The notes: generated from the sequence alone by a model not told the origin. 64,000 nucleotides of DNA from Sulfidibacter corallicola (GCF_017498545.1 NZ_CP071793.1:3799501-3863500); one strand, 5' to 3'; counted from the first letter of the stretch, positions 44,806 through 53,477 are shown. Made by a program: numbers and translations.

Positions 44806-45423
44806 ATGGTAGAGGTCGGCATGATCGGCGTTCTGGCCATTCAGGGCGGCTTTGCCGCCCACATCAACGTGTTGCGACGGCTGGGCGTGCCGCACCGCGA
44901 GGTGCGCCTGCCTGCCGATCTGGCGGGCCTCCAGGGCCTGATCATCCCCGGCGGCGAGTCCACCACGATGCTCAAGCTGCTTCAGGCATTCGACATGAAG
45001 CAACCGCTGCAGGAGTTCGCCGCCTCGGGCCGCCCCATTCTGGGCACCTGTGCCGGCGCCATCCTGATGGCGGAGCGGGTCACCCATCCCGAGCAGGAAA
45101 GCCTGGGATGGATTCCCGTGACCATCGAACGCAACGCCTATGGCTCGCAGCGCGAGAGCTTCCAGACGACGCAAGCCTGTGAAGCCTGGGAGATGGACGC
45201 CTTTCCGGCACTGTTCATTCGGGCCCCCCGGTTCCGGGAACCCCGGTCCGAAGTCGAGGTGCTCACCCGCCTGGACGACCACATCACGGGCGTGCGCTAC
45301 AAGCACTTCACCGCCATCACCTATCACCCGGAATTGACCGAAGACGACCGTTTTCACCAGGCTTGGCTCACCCATCAGGTCCACGGAGCCGAGACCGAAC
45401 CGGTAGAACAGGTCACCACCTGA
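44806..45423 (+). CDS. pdxT: Pyridoxal 5'-phosphate synthase, glutaminase subunit
   Basis: A 205-residue class I glutamine amidotransferase that supplies ammonia to PdxS. IGVLAIQGGFAAHI opens the domain, GLIIPGGESTTM forms the oxyanion region, the nucleophile Cys is in LGTCAGAILMA, and the His/Glu pair is in YHPELTED. The ATG at 44806 directly follows the pdxS stop, so the two are translationally linked. The C-terminus is about 10 residues longer than in Bacillus PdxT. Confidence 0.96.
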   Translation: MVEVGMIGVLAIQGGFAAHINVLRRLGVPHREVRLPADLAGLQGLIIPGGESTTMLKLLQAFDMKQPLQEFAASGRPILGTCAGAILMAERVTHPEQESLGWIPVTIERNAYGSQRESFQTTQACEAWEMDAFPALFIRAPRFREPRSEVEVLTRLDDHITGVRYKHFTAITYHPELTEDDRFHQAWLTHQVHGAETEPVEQVTT

Positions 45424-45444
45424 CCCGGCATCGCAGGGAGCCCC

Positions 45445-46470
45445 ATGACCAAATCCCATTCCAGCGGCGATTCGAATCCGCCACAGTCCGGAGCGGAACA
45501 ACTCCTCGAAAAAGGCGACTTCCGACTGCCGGGCCACTTCGGCCCGGGCGAGCACGAGGTACTGGCGCAGAAATGCGGCGTCGTGGAGTTGGTCCAGAAT
45601 CGGTTCCTGCGCGCGTCCGGCAGCGACACCCAAGCCTTCCTGCAGGGCATGCTGACGCGCGATCTGCGCACCATGGCCGTGGGCGAGGCGGGTGAAACCC
45701 TACACCTGGAAGCCAACGGGAAGACCGTGGCCCTGCTGTATCTCTACCGCGAGAGCGACACCGACTGGTTGATCGAAACCCCGCCGGACATGTCGGAATC
45801 GATCCGGCAGACCTTCGACAAGTACATCATCATGGAAGACGTGGCCCTGATGCCGCTCGACACGCACTACGCCTTCTCGCTGCAGGGCCCGGAAAGCTCG
45901 GATCACCGCCAGGCCCTGGGCGAAGAAAACCCCGAGTGGATTTGGATTCCCCACGACCGCTGTGGCCACGGCGGCTTCGACGTGCTCTGTCCGGTCGAGG
46001 AGGCCGGCGAGGCGATGACCCGCCTGGTCGACGCGGGCTTGCGCCCCATCGGACTGAATGCACTGAACTTCGCCCGGATCGAAGCGCTTCGACCCTGGTT
46101 CGGACAGGACATCGCGGTCGGCGAGAACCCGTTGGTCTACGGTCATGGCGATCGCATCGCCCGCGACAAGGGCTGTTATCTGGGCCAGGAAACCGTGGCC
46201 AAGACCCGCGATCGCGGCAGGCCGCCGCGCCTGCTCGTACAGGTCGAATGCACCGATCCCACCGCCGATCGGCTTCCCCATCTCCCCAACGACGTCACCC
46301 GGGACGGTGCCTCCGTAGGTCAACTGACCTCTTGGTCCATCAGCCCCGAGGGGACGCGTGTGCTGGGGTTGGCCACGCTCAAGTTCAGTTCGGCCGAAAC
46401 CGATGCGGCGCTACTAGATGGCGCGGGCACCGAATGGAAAGTTCGCCGCGTGGTCTCCTACAAGAGCTGA
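45445..46470 (+). CDS. ygfZ: YgfZ/GcvT-family folate-binding protein
   Basis: A 341-residue protein with the GcvT aminomethyltransferase fold. The family motif K-G-C-Y-x-G-Q-E is present as DKGCYLGQETVAKTRDRG near residue 240. YgfZ helps iron-sulfur enzymes such as MiaB and uses folate rather than acting as a true aminomethyltransferase. It begins 21 bases after pdxT and is followed by the queD-like gene, so it is probably in the pdx transcript. The N-terminal 40 residues (Ser/Gly/Pro-rich) exceed the E. coli protein. Confidence 0.9.
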   Translation: MTKSHSSGDSNPPQSGAEQLLEKGDFRLPGHFGPGEHEVLAQKCGVVELVQNRFLRASGSDTQAFLQGMLTRDLRTMAVGEAGETLHLEANGKTVALLYLYRESDTDWLIETPPDMSESIRQTFDKYIIMEDVALMPLDTHYAFSLQGPESSDHRQALGEENPEWIWIPHDRCGHGGFDVLCPVEEAGEAMTRLVDAGLRPIGLNALNFARIEALRPWFGQDIAVGENPLVYGHGDRIARDKGCYLGQETVAKTRDRGRPPRLLVQVECTDPTADRLPHLPNDVTRDGASVGQLTSWSISPEGTRVLGLATLKFSSAETDAALLDGAGTEWKVRRVVSYKS

Positions 46471-46512
46471 TCGCCCACCCACCACCAATTTCCCAGTAAG
46501 GCAACGTTCATC

Positions 46513-46959
46513 ATGAAGGTTCACGGTCGCGAATACGAAATCGTCGTCAGCGTACAGAAAACGTTCCGGGGCTCCCATTCCCTTCCGGCGAGACCCGAGC
46601 TCCACGGCCATCTCTGGGAAGTGGAGTTCAGCGTATCGGGCCCCCTGGATCCCAGCACCGGCATGGTGTGCGACATGTTGGTACTCTCGGATTTCTTCGG
46701 GCCCTACACCCGGGAACTGGACAACGGCAACCTGCACGAGCTGCCGATGTTCCAACAGGCCGACGAATTGGTCAGCCTGACGGCGAAATACCCCACCTGC
46801 GACACCCTGGCCCACTACTTTCTGTGGCGCATCACCCCCGATTTCGAGAAGGATCCCCGATTCAGTCGCCTGCGCCTGTGCGAAATCACGGTCTGCATTT
46901 GGGAAGAGAACAAGAGCCGGCGCTGGGGACGCGCCAGCATTCGCCCGCGCGGCACCTGA
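46513..46959 (+). CDS. QueD/6-pyruvoyl-tetrahydropterin synthase-like protein with altered active site
   Basis: A 148-residue T-fold protein. The zinc ligands are kept: His in FRGSHSLP and the HGH of PELHGHLWEV. The glutamate that holds the pterin ring is kept in VCIWEENKS. Yet where QueD has its catalytic Cys four residues before HGH there is Arg (ARPELHGH), and the Asp-His pair (LDHH in E. coli) reads LDNG, so His is Asn. Thus two of three catalytic residues are missing. Known variants of this superfamily carry out other pterin reactions. It is last in the pdxS-pdxT-ygfZ string. The normal QueD reaction is doubtful. Confidence 0.8.
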   Translation: MKVHGREYEIVVSVQKTFRGSHSLPARPELHGHLWEVEFSVSGPLDPSTGMVCDMLVLSDFFGPYTRELDNGNLHELPMFQQADELVSLTAKYPTCDTLAHYFLWRITPDFEKDPRFSRLRLCEITVCIWEENKSRRWGRASIRPRGT

Positions 46960-46984
46960 CTCGGGGTCGCTTCCGCCGCACGCC

Positions 46985-48445
46985 TCAGTCGTCGGCGATG
47001 AACACCGACTTGAGCTCGCTGAACTGAGCCAAGGCCGCCATGCCCTGTTCGCGGCCGGAGCCGCTGTGTTTCATGCCGCCAAAGGGCATCTCGATGTGCA
47101 CACTGCTGCTCGAATTGATCGAGAGGCATCCGCTTTCCACGGCCCTGGCCACCCGCAGCGCACGACCGATGTCGCGCGTCCACACCGATCCGCTCAGACC
47201 GTAATCGGTTTGGTTGGCGGCCTCGATCGCTTCGCCCTCGTTGTCGAAGGGCATGATGCAGGCGACCGGACCGAAAATCTCCTCATTCATGATCTTCATA
47301 TGGGCCTTGACGTCCACGAAGATCGCGGGAAGCAGGAAATTCCCGTCGGCCAAGGGTTCCTCGGCGGGGATCTCACCGCCCTGGAGCAGGGTGGCGCCCT
47401 GATCGACGCCGGCACTCAGGTAACCGCATACGCGGGCCCGATGAGCGGGTGTGATCAAGGGTCCGATCTCGGTATCCTCGTCGTCGGGCATGCCGACCTT
47501 CAGACGTCGCGTTCGCTGTGCGAACCGGGCCACGAACTCGTCGTAGACCGAGCGCTCCACCAAAATGCGCGAACGGGCACAACAGTCCTGGCCACAGTTG
47601 TCGTACACGGCCCAGACGGAGGCGTCGACACATTGGTCCAGGTCCGCATCGGAAAACACGATGGCGGCCGACTTGCCCCCCAGCTCCAGCGAAACCCGCT
47701 TCAACCCTTCGGCGGCCACCTTGGCCACGCGTTTCCCCGTTGCGGTCGACCCCGTGAAGGAGACCTTGCGCACCAGGGGGTGCTCCACCAAGGCCACGCC
47801 CGCCATGTCCCCGAGTCCGGGAAGCACGGTCAAAGCGCCGTCGGGAAGCCCCGCCTGCAGCGCGAGTTCGGCGAAACGAATCGCGCTCAGCGGGGTGGCT
47901 TCGGCCGGTTTGATCACCACCGTGTTGCCCATCGCCAGAGCCGGCGCCACCTTCCAGGCCGTGATCAGGAGCGGGAAGTTCCACGGCACGATCAAGGCGC
48001 AGACGCCAAGCGGCTCGTGAAAGACGAAACCGTGTCCGCGCGCGCCCAGGGGTACCGTCTGACCGCAATATTTGTCGACGGCACCGGCGTAATAGTCGAA
48101 ACAACGGGCCACGGCTTCGATTTCACCGCGCGCGGCGGTCACCGGTTTACCGACGTTGCGAGACTCCAGGCGCGCCAGTTCCTCACCGTGGTTGCGCACG
48201 GTTTCGGCGAGGCGCGCCAGCAACGAGGCGCGGTCGCGCGCGTGCATCGATCGCCAAAGATAGCCTCGATAGCGCGCATGGGCGCTCTGGACGGCCAAGT
48301 CGACCTCGGCCGCACCGGCCATCGCGACCGTGGCCACCACGCCGCCATTGGCGGGATCGACCACTTCGTACCGGCCCGAACCGGCGTAGGCTTCCCCCTC
48401 GATCATCAGGGGATAGTGAGGAACATCCGCAGCGCGCATCGCCAA
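46985..48445 (-). CDS. NAD(P)-dependent aldehyde dehydrogenase
   Basis: A 486-residue enzyme of the ALDH superfamily. LIVPWNFPLLITAWKVAPAL, FTGSTATGKRVAK, the general-base Glu in LELGGKSAAIV, the nucleophile Cys in NCGQDCCARSRIL and the C-terminal EIFGPVACIMPF block are all intact. It resembles gamma-aminobutyraldehyde/betaine-aldehyde type dehydrogenases. It is the last gene after a glutamine-synthetase-like ligase and an SDR, a grouping seen in gamma-glutamylated amine breakdown, where it would oxidise the aldehyde. The substrate is inferred. Confidence 0.92.
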   Translation of the reverse strand: MAMRAADVPHYPLMIEGEAYAGSGRYEVVDPANGGVVATVAMAGAAEVDLAVQSAHARYRGYLWRSMHARDRASLLARLAETVRNHGEELARLESRNVGKPVTAARGEIEAVARCFDYYAGAVDKYCGQTVPLGARGHGFVFHEPLGVCALIVPWNFPLLITAWKVAPALAMGNTVVIKPAEATPLSAIRFAELALQAGLPDGALTVLPGLGDMAGVALVEHPLVRKVSFTGSTATGKRVAKVAAEGLKRVSLELGGKSAAIVFSDADLDQCVDASVWAVYDNCGQDCCARSRILVERSVYDEFVARFAQRTRRLKVGMPDDEDTEIGPLITPAHRARVCGYLSAGVDQGATLLQGGEIPAEEPLADGNFLLPAIFVDVKAHMKIMNEEIFGPVACIMPFDNEGEAIEAANQTDYGLSGSVWTRDIGRALRVARAVESGCLSINSSSSVHIEMPFGGMKHSGSGREQGMAALAQFSELKSVFIADD

Positions 48446-48451
48446 CTCCCG

Positions 48452-49225
48452 TCATTCAGGTGTCACATAGGCAGCCGTGAGCCCTCCATCCACGGTGAAG
48501 GCCGTGCCCGTGACGTAGGAGGAATCGCTTCCCGCAAGAAAAAGCGCGGCATCGGCCATTTCCGAGGCCAGCCCGAAGCGGCCCATGGGCACGTGCACCA
48601 GACGACGTTGGCGTTTTTCTTCGGTATCCAGGAACGACATGAGGAGTTCGGTCTTCAACGGACCGGGACACAGCGCATTGATGCGAATGTTTTCGCGCGC
48701 GTGCACCACGGCCAGCTCCCGCGTCATGGCCAACACGGCTCCTTTGCTGGCAGTATAGGCCAACTGGGGCGTGGCCGCACCCATCAAGGCCACGAAGGAG
48801 GCGGTGTTGATGACGGAACCGCCGCCGGAACGGCGCAGGGCGGGGATGCCGTACTTGCAGCCGTAGAAGACGCCCTTCACGTTGACCGCCATCGTGCGAT
48901 CCCACACTTCGTCCTCGGTGGATACGGCATCGCCGTCGCGGCTGTCCATGATGCCGGCATTGTTGAACAGGACGTGCAGGCCGCCGAAGGTCTTTTGGGC
49001 GAAGGTGACCATCTTGGCGCAATCCTCGGCACGCGAAACGTCGGCGCGCACGAAACGACAGATGAGGTCTTCCCCGCGGATGCGTTCGGCCAAGGCCTCG
49101 CCGGCCTCTTCCTGAATGTCGACGGCGACCACGGCGGCGCCCTCGCGCGCGAACTTCAGCGCGGACTCCATACCGATGCCGTTGGCGGCACCCGTGATCA
49201 GGGTGACCTTGTTCTTCAACTTCAT
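48452..49225 (-). CDS. Short-chain dehydrogenase/reductase
   Basis: A 257-residue classical SDR. The NAD(P) loop TGAANGIGMESA is at residues 12-23, an acidic VVAVDIQEEAG after the second strand favours NAD, NNAGIMD follows, and the catalytic Ser (NTASFVALMG), Tyr-x-x-x-Lys (YTASKGA) and the NALCPGPLKTEL element are present. ATG 49225 has AGAGGT upstream; longer frames are non-conserved. It lies 6 bases before the aldehyde dehydrogenase and after the GS-like gene, so it likely acts on a hydroxyl/keto intermediate of the same pathway. Confidence 0.92.
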   Translation of the reverse strand: MKLKNKVTLITGAANGIGMESALKFAREGAAVVAVDIQEEAGEALAERIRGEDLICRFVRADVSRAEDCAKMVTFAQKTFGGLHVLFNNAGIMDSRDGDAVSTEDEVWDRTMAVNVKGVFYGCKYGIPALRRSGGGSVINTASFVALMGAATPQLAYTASKGAVLAMTRELAVVHARENIRINALCPGPLKTELLMSFLDTEEKRQRRLVHVPMGRFGLASEMADAALFLAGSDSSYVTGTAFTVDGGLTAAYVTPE

Positions 49226-49271
49226 GTGTACCTCTTTATTGGTGAAGGGGCGAGCCGCATCGGCGACGAAG

Positions 49272-49290
49272 GCCGTGGCAAAGCCACGGC
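49272..49290 (-). other. Intercistronic hairpin between the GS-like and SDR genes
   Basis: A perfect 8-bp stem GCCGTGGC/GCCACGGC with an AAA loop, just after the GS-like stop. There is no T-run, so it is probably an mRNA stability or expression-tuning element. Confidence 0.5.
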
Positions 49291-49295
49291 GTGGT

Positions 49296-50684
49296 CTAGA
49301 TCTGCTCGAAGTAGCGACGGCGCTCCCAGTCGGTGACGGCCCGCTCGTAGGCTTGGAGCTCGGTCTTGTAGAAATGGAGGTAATGGGCCACCACTTCCTC
49401 GCCGAGCGCCTCGCGGGCGAAGTCGCTTCGCTCCAGGCCGGCGATCGCCTCGGCGAAGGTGCGCGGCACCTGGTGCAGGTCGGCCGCGGCATACACGTCG
49501 CCCTGGAACATGGGCGGCGGCTCGATGCGGCGGCGGATGCCGTCGAGCCCGGCGGCCATCACCGCGGCATAGGCCAGATAGGGATTGACGTCCGCGCCGC
49601 AAATCCGCGATTCGATGCGCAGCGAGGAGCCGCGGCCCACCACGCGGAAGCCGGCGGTTCGGTTGTCGTAACTCCAGGCCAGGCCGGTCGGCGCCCAGCT
49701 ACCGGCCTGGAACCGCTTGTAGGCGTTGACCGTCGGCGCGAAAAACGGCATCAGTTCGGCGGCATGAGCCATCCAGCCCCCCAGAAACCAGCGAAACGCG
49801 TCCGATACCTCGATCGGACCGAGCTTCTGGTCGCCGGCGAACAGGTTTTTCCGACCCGCCGTATCCCACAGGCTCAGGTGGGTGTGGCAACTGGAGCCGG
49901 CCAGGTCCTCGCGGTACTTGGCCATGAAGGTCACGGCGTAGCCCGCCTGATCGGCGATCTCCTTGAGGCATTGTTTGTAGATCGCGTGCCGGTCGGCCAT
50001 CTCCAGCACGGGTGCATAGCGAATGTTGAGCTCGTGTTGTCCGGGGCCCCACTCGCCCTTGCTGAATTCGACCGGAACCCCGCTGGCGTTCAGGTGGCGT
50101 CGCGCCTCACCGTTCACCACCTCTTCGCGCGCGCCCTGCAACATGTGGTAATCCTCGATGTAGGCGCCGAAGGTCTTCAGGTCGCGGTAGTCCTTTTCGC
50201 GGGCTCCATCGAAGGAGTCCTTGAAAAGAAAGTACTCCAATTCCGAGGCCGCCTTGGCGGCGAAGCCCATGTCGCGAGCCGCTTCGACCTGCTTCTTCAG
50301 GATGTTGCGCGGGGACACGGCGATCGGGGTGTGGTCGGCCTCGTTTTCCAGGTCGCAAATGACCAGGGCCGACTTGGGCAGCCAAGTGGCCAGGCGCAGG
50401 GTGGTGAAATCGGGTACCCCGTGGAAATCGCCGTAACCGCGTTCCCAATTGGCGAATCGATAGCCCGGAACCGGTTCCATATCGATGTCGGTGGTCAGGA
50501 GATAGTCGCAGGCGTGAATGCCGTGGCCTTGGGTGTGATCGAGGAAAAAGGTGGCGGCGATGCGTTTGCCCATCAGGCGCCCGTAGTGGTCGGGAAACAC
50601 GGTCAGCACCGTATCCACTTCCTTTTGGCGGATGCGCACTTCGAGCTCTTTGAGGGACAGCATACCGATCGGACTGGTATCCAT
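49296..50684 (-). CDS. Glutamine-synthetase-family ligase (likely gamma-glutamyl amine synthetase)
   Basis: A 462-residue GS-fold enzyme. Metal-binding glutamates appear in ASELEYFLF, EWGPGQHELNIRY and the C-terminal RIESRICGADVNPYLAYA; the ATP/phosphate region is SSCHTHLSLWD and the flexible-loop Arg is in YDNRTAGFRV. It lacks the adenylylation-site region typical of GlnA and resembles the PuuA/GlnA3/GlnA4 group that gamma-glutamylates polyamines or ethanolamine. Clustering with an aldehyde dehydrogenase and an SDR supports amine catabolism. ATG 50684 has a GAGGAG site. No gamma-Glu hydrolase (PuuD) is visible in the window. Confidence 0.88.
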   Translation of the reverse strand: MDTSPIGMLSLKELEVRIRQKEVDTVLTVFPDHYGRLMGKRIAATFFLDHTQGHGIHACDYLLTTDIDMEPVPGYRFANWERGYGDFHGVPDFTTLRLATWLPKSALVICDLENEADHTPIAVSPRNILKKQVEAARDMGFAAKAASELEYFLFKDSFDGAREKDYRDLKTFGAYIEDYHMLQGAREEVVNGEARRHLNASGVPVEFSKGEWGPGQHELNIRYAPVLEMADRHAIYKQCLKEIADQAGYAVTFMAKYREDLAGSSCHTHLSLWDTAGRKNLFAGDQKLGPIEVSDAFRWFLGGWMAHAAELMPFFAPTVNAYKRFQAGSWAPTGLAWSYDNRTAGFRVVGRGSSLRIESRICGADVNPYLAYAAVMAAGLDGIRRRIEPPPMFQGDVYAAADLHQVPRTFAEAIAGLERSDFAREALGEEVVAHYLHFYKTELQAYERAVTDWERRRYFEQI

Positions 50685-50910
50685 GGTCGACGACTCCTCA
50701 TCGCGTCGCGGGTGGGGAGGCGGCACCGGTGACACCGCGAGCGACGCGCAAAAGAAAAACGAAAACATTCAAACTGGGAAGTTCCGCTCCCATCTTACCC
50801 AGAGCCGCCCGTTTTTTGGGTGATTTTTCGTGGAAAGCGGTTGCGGAGCGATGGCGGTGGCCCTCCATGGGGTTTGGCGGGAGTTTCTTCAGCAGCGAAT
50901 CGCCGCTCAG

Positions 50911-51000
50911 GTCGGTGGCCGGTGTGCCGGACCACGGCTTGCCGGACCACGGCTTGCCGGACCACGGCTTGCCGGAGGCCGGTGTGCCGGTGGTTCGGCA
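50911..51000. repeat. 15-bp minisatellite, six units
   Basis: Units start at 50911, 50926, 50941, 50956, 50971 and 50986. The three central units are identical (GCCGGACCACGGCTT); the outer ones are variants such as GCCGGAGGCCGGTGT. Confidence 0.9.
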
Positions 51001-51137
51001 TTCCGGCAATTGGGTTTCAAATCGAAACGATTCGCTCGGGAGTTCCCGCACTCCAATGAGAGGCGTCGTGCACGGCCGTGCCCGCCACACATTCTGCAGC
51101 CGCGTGTTTTAATTGCGCCGACCCTCAAAAATATATC

Positions 51138-51256
51138 GGAACTCCGATCATGGATCACTTCGGCAAGTCCATCGGGCCGATGGACCTACCGGGCACGACG
51201 ACTCTCTCGGCATTCGTTCACTCCGAGGCGGTTCGTTTCAATATGGAGACACAGAG
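51138..51256 (+). repeat. 119-bp direct repeat, copy 1
   Basis: Begins GGAACTCCGATCATGG and ends AATATGGAGACACAGAG. It matches copy 2 exactly 292 bases downstream with three mismatches clustered near the end. It encodes an in-frame peptide beginning MDHFGKSIGPMDLPG in both copies. Confidence 0.92.
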
Positions 51257-51368
51257 TCGGTGCTCAGACCAGGGGCCTGGGTTTCAAGTGGGTAACTAAT
51301 CGAAGCCAATCGCTAGGGGGTTCCCGCATTCACGAGAGGGGCGTCGTGACCGGTAGGTGCGCTGGCCT

Positions 51369-51410
51369 TACCGGCCCTGGCATACCGGCCGTGCCATACC
51401 GGCCCTGCCC
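51369..51410. repeat. 14-bp minisatellite, three units
   Basis: Units TACCGGCCCTGGCA, TACCGGCCGTGCCA and TACCGGCCCTGCCC lie between the two 119-bp repeats, GC-rich like the 15-bp array but with a different unit. Confidence 0.85.
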
Positions 51411-51429
51411 GCCGCACATTAATTAGGTT

Positions 51430-51548
51430 GGAACTCCGATCATGGATCACTTCGGCAAGTCCATCGGGCCGATGGACCTACCGGGCACGACGACTCTCTC
51501 GGCATTCGTTCACTCCAAGCTGGTTCGTTTCAATATGGAGACACAGAG
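51430..51548 (+). repeat. 119-bp direct repeat, copy 2
   Basis: 116 of 119 bases match copy 1. Its open frame runs without a stop into the acyltransferase gene, which probably starts later at 51733. Confidence 0.92.
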
Positions 51549-51732
51549 GTCGCGGCGTCGCGATCCTGCGCGAGAACCACCAGCACCTGCGAGAATCGAC
51601 GCGAATCCGGCCACGGCGGCCTGCGTCGTGCGCCGCGCGACTTGGTTTTTGGCGGGGGCTGCTATATCATCGCAAACGCGCGTCTCGCATTTGCGTCCTC
51701 ACGCGCCACTCCCCTCTCTTAGGATTCCCGGC

Positions 51733-52737
51733 ATGCAAGAGCCAGAATCGCGTGAATCGGCACCCCAGCCACCAGAGGAAGGCCGCATTCGACCGCCCGG
51801 CCCGGACCGGAAACTGACCCTGGTCCACGTGTTCCAGTACCTGCTCGTCCGGTTCCTGGAGTTCTTCGTCACGATCCTGCCGCTGCGCCTCGCACTGTGG
51901 TTCGGCAGCCGCATCGGCGACGCGGTCCACGCGCTGGACAAGAGACACCGCAAAATCGCGCTGTTGAACCTGGATCAGGCCTTTGGCGATCGCAAAGGCG
52001 AGATGGAAAAGCGGGCGATCGTCCTGGAATGCTATCGCCATTTCGGCCGCGCCATCATCGAAACCCTGCGCCTGCCGCTGATTCACCCCGGCAACTTCAC
52101 CAAGTACGTGGAACTCGACAACGTCGGCGGCTTCTACGAGGGGCTCAAACAGGGCAAGGGCGTCATTCTGTGCACCGCCCACTACGGCAACTGGGAAATC
52201 ATGAACCTGGTGCTCGGCTACCTGAACCTACCAATGTCCGTGGTGGCGCGCCCGCTGGACAACCCCCTGGTTCACCGGTACCTGGAACGGCTGCGCAATC
52301 GCAACGGCAACCAGTTGATCTACAAGCACAAAGCCGTACGCAAACTGCTCTCGGCACTCAAGGAAAACCGCGTGGTGGGACTGGTCAACGATCAGAACGT
52401 CCACGACCGCAACAAGATCATGGTACCGTTTTTCGGGCGCGATGCGGCCACCACGCCCACCCCCGCCGCGCTGGCCGTCAAAACCGGCGCCCCGATCGTT
52501 ACCGGGTTCGCCCTTCCGCTGGACAGGGGTCGCTATCGCCTCAGCTTCGGGCCGACGCTCCACGCCGACCCCAACGCGGACAAGGATGCCGAAATTCGTC
52601 GCCTGACCCGCGAGATCAACCTGCGACTGGAAAACCAGATCACCTACCACACGCCCTATTGGTTTTGGGTGCACAAACGTTTCAAACACGACGAAAACGG
52701 CGAAACCCAGTTCTACAAACGCGACCGCGACGTTTAG
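51733..52737 (+). CDS. LpxL/HtrB-family acyltransferase
   Basis: A 334-residue inner-membrane acyltransferase of the lysophospholipid/lipid A late-acyltransferase family. A hydrophobic helix (YLLVRFLEFFVTILPLRLAL) anchors it. The HxxxxE catalytic motif is TAHYGNWEIMN near residue 145, and the FFGRDAATTPTPAALAVKTG block downstream is typical. Family members add a secondary acyl chain to lipid A, or acyl chains to other lipids. ATG 51733 has AGGA upstream and begins the soluble N-terminus; the open frame continues 97 codons further up through the repeat module but that part is not protein-like. Exact acceptor unknown. Confidence 0.88.
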   Translation: MQEPESRESAPQPPEEGRIRPPGPDRKLTLVHVFQYLLVRFLEFFVTILPLRLALWFGSRIGDAVHALDKRHRKIALLNLDQAFGDRKGEMEKRAIVLECYRHFGRAIIETLRLPLIHPGNFTKYVELDNVGGFYEGLKQGKGVILCTAHYGNWEIMNLVLGYLNLPMSVVARPLDNPLVHRYLERLRNRNGNQLIYKHKAVRKLLSALKENRVVGLVNDQNVHDRNKIMVPFFGRDAATTPTPAALAVKTGAPIVTGFALPLDRGRYRLSFGPTLHADPNADKDAEIRRLTREINLRLENQITYHTPYWFWVHKRFKHDENGETQFYKRDRDV

Positions 52738-52893
52738 ACGGTAACGAACGAAAGAATCGTTGACAGCCGCCCGCGTTCCCCTTTGAATATTAGGTTTTCC
52801 ACGAATACGCAGGTGCGGGGACCGCTTGCCGCGAATCCCCAATGCACGAGGTACCACGGCACCCGACGTGTCCGGTACTGGGAGGGCAAAACC

Positions 52894-53253
52894 ATGATCG
52901 ATCACGTCGGCTTGGACGTTCGGGACTACCAAAAGAGCCTGGCTTTTTATCGCAAGGCCCTGGCGCCGCTCGACTACGAACTCATCGTCGAAATCCAGGG
53001 TTGGGCCGGATTCGGACGCGGTGGCGTCCCCACCTTCTGGATTCGCGGCGGTCGCCAAACCAGCCAGGCGGTCCATATCGCCCTGCGCGCCAAGAGCCGC
53101 GAGCAGGTCGGCGCCTTCCACGCCGCCGCGTTGGCCGCCGGTGGTCGCGACAACGGCGAACCCGGTCCGCGCCCCCACGAGCACGACTACGGTGCCTTTG
53201 TCGAGGATCCCGACGGACACAACATCGAAGCGGTCTGCGGCGAACCCGCCTGA
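52894..53253 (+). CDS. VOC-family (glyoxalase-like) protein
   Basis: A 119-residue protein with the paired beta-alpha-beta3 units of the vicinal oxygen chelate superfamily: MIDHVGLDVRDYQKSLAFYR at the start, HIALRAKSREQVGAFHAAAL in the second unit and the closing FVEDPDGHNIEAVC with the metal-binding Glu. His4 and Glu near the C-terminus can serve as metal ligands. ATG 52894 has a GGGAGGG site. Members range from glyoxalases to dioxygenases and resistance proteins; the substrate cannot be told from sequence. Confidence 0.88.
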   Translation: MIDHVGLDVRDYQKSLAFYRKALAPLDYELIVEIQGWAGFGRGGVPTFWIRGGRQTSQAVHIALRAKSREQVGAFHAAALAAGGRDNGEPGPRPHEHDYGAFVEDPDGHNIEAVCGEPA

Positions 53254-53477
53254 CCTGGGCGAACACCGTTCGACGCTCGCGTCGGCCGCGTGCTTTTTTG
53301 CCGACCCACCGCGCCGCCCCTGTTAAAATGGGCCCGGGAACGGTTTCGGGCGCCCCTTTGCCATGGGCGCCAACCAAACGGAACAGCATTTCATGATGGG
53401 GACGATCGCGGGACGGCCCCCCCACGATCTCGAAACACCCAGGCCATCGGTCCCGGTCGTCCGCGGAGGATGCTCGC

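Larger units (their letters stand above)
50685..51732. other. 1048-bp repeat-rich non-coding region
   Basis: Contains no recognisable gene. It has a 15-bp minisatellite (50911-51000), a 119-bp direct repeat (51138-51256 and 51430-51548), a 14-bp minisatellite (51369-51410), and further similarity linking about 51008-51092 with about 51273-51420, so the whole is an imperfect tandem duplication with a period of about 292 bp. Open frames through it encode Gly/Pro/Arg-rich or duplicated peptides and are not convincing. Confidence 0.8.

Noticed and set aside
49116..50732. 538-codon plus-strand ORF opposite the GS-like and SDR genes
   Set aside because: It is the antisense shadow of two well-recognised enzymes.
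50911..51000. CRISPR-like short repeat array
   Set aside because: The repeats abut directly with no spacers, the unit is 15 bp, and there are no cas genes; it is a minisatellite.
51442..51732. N-terminal extension of the acyltransferase through the 119-bp repeat
   Set aside because: The extension is not conserved-looking and includes the duplicated module; a good ribosome site precedes ATG 51733.
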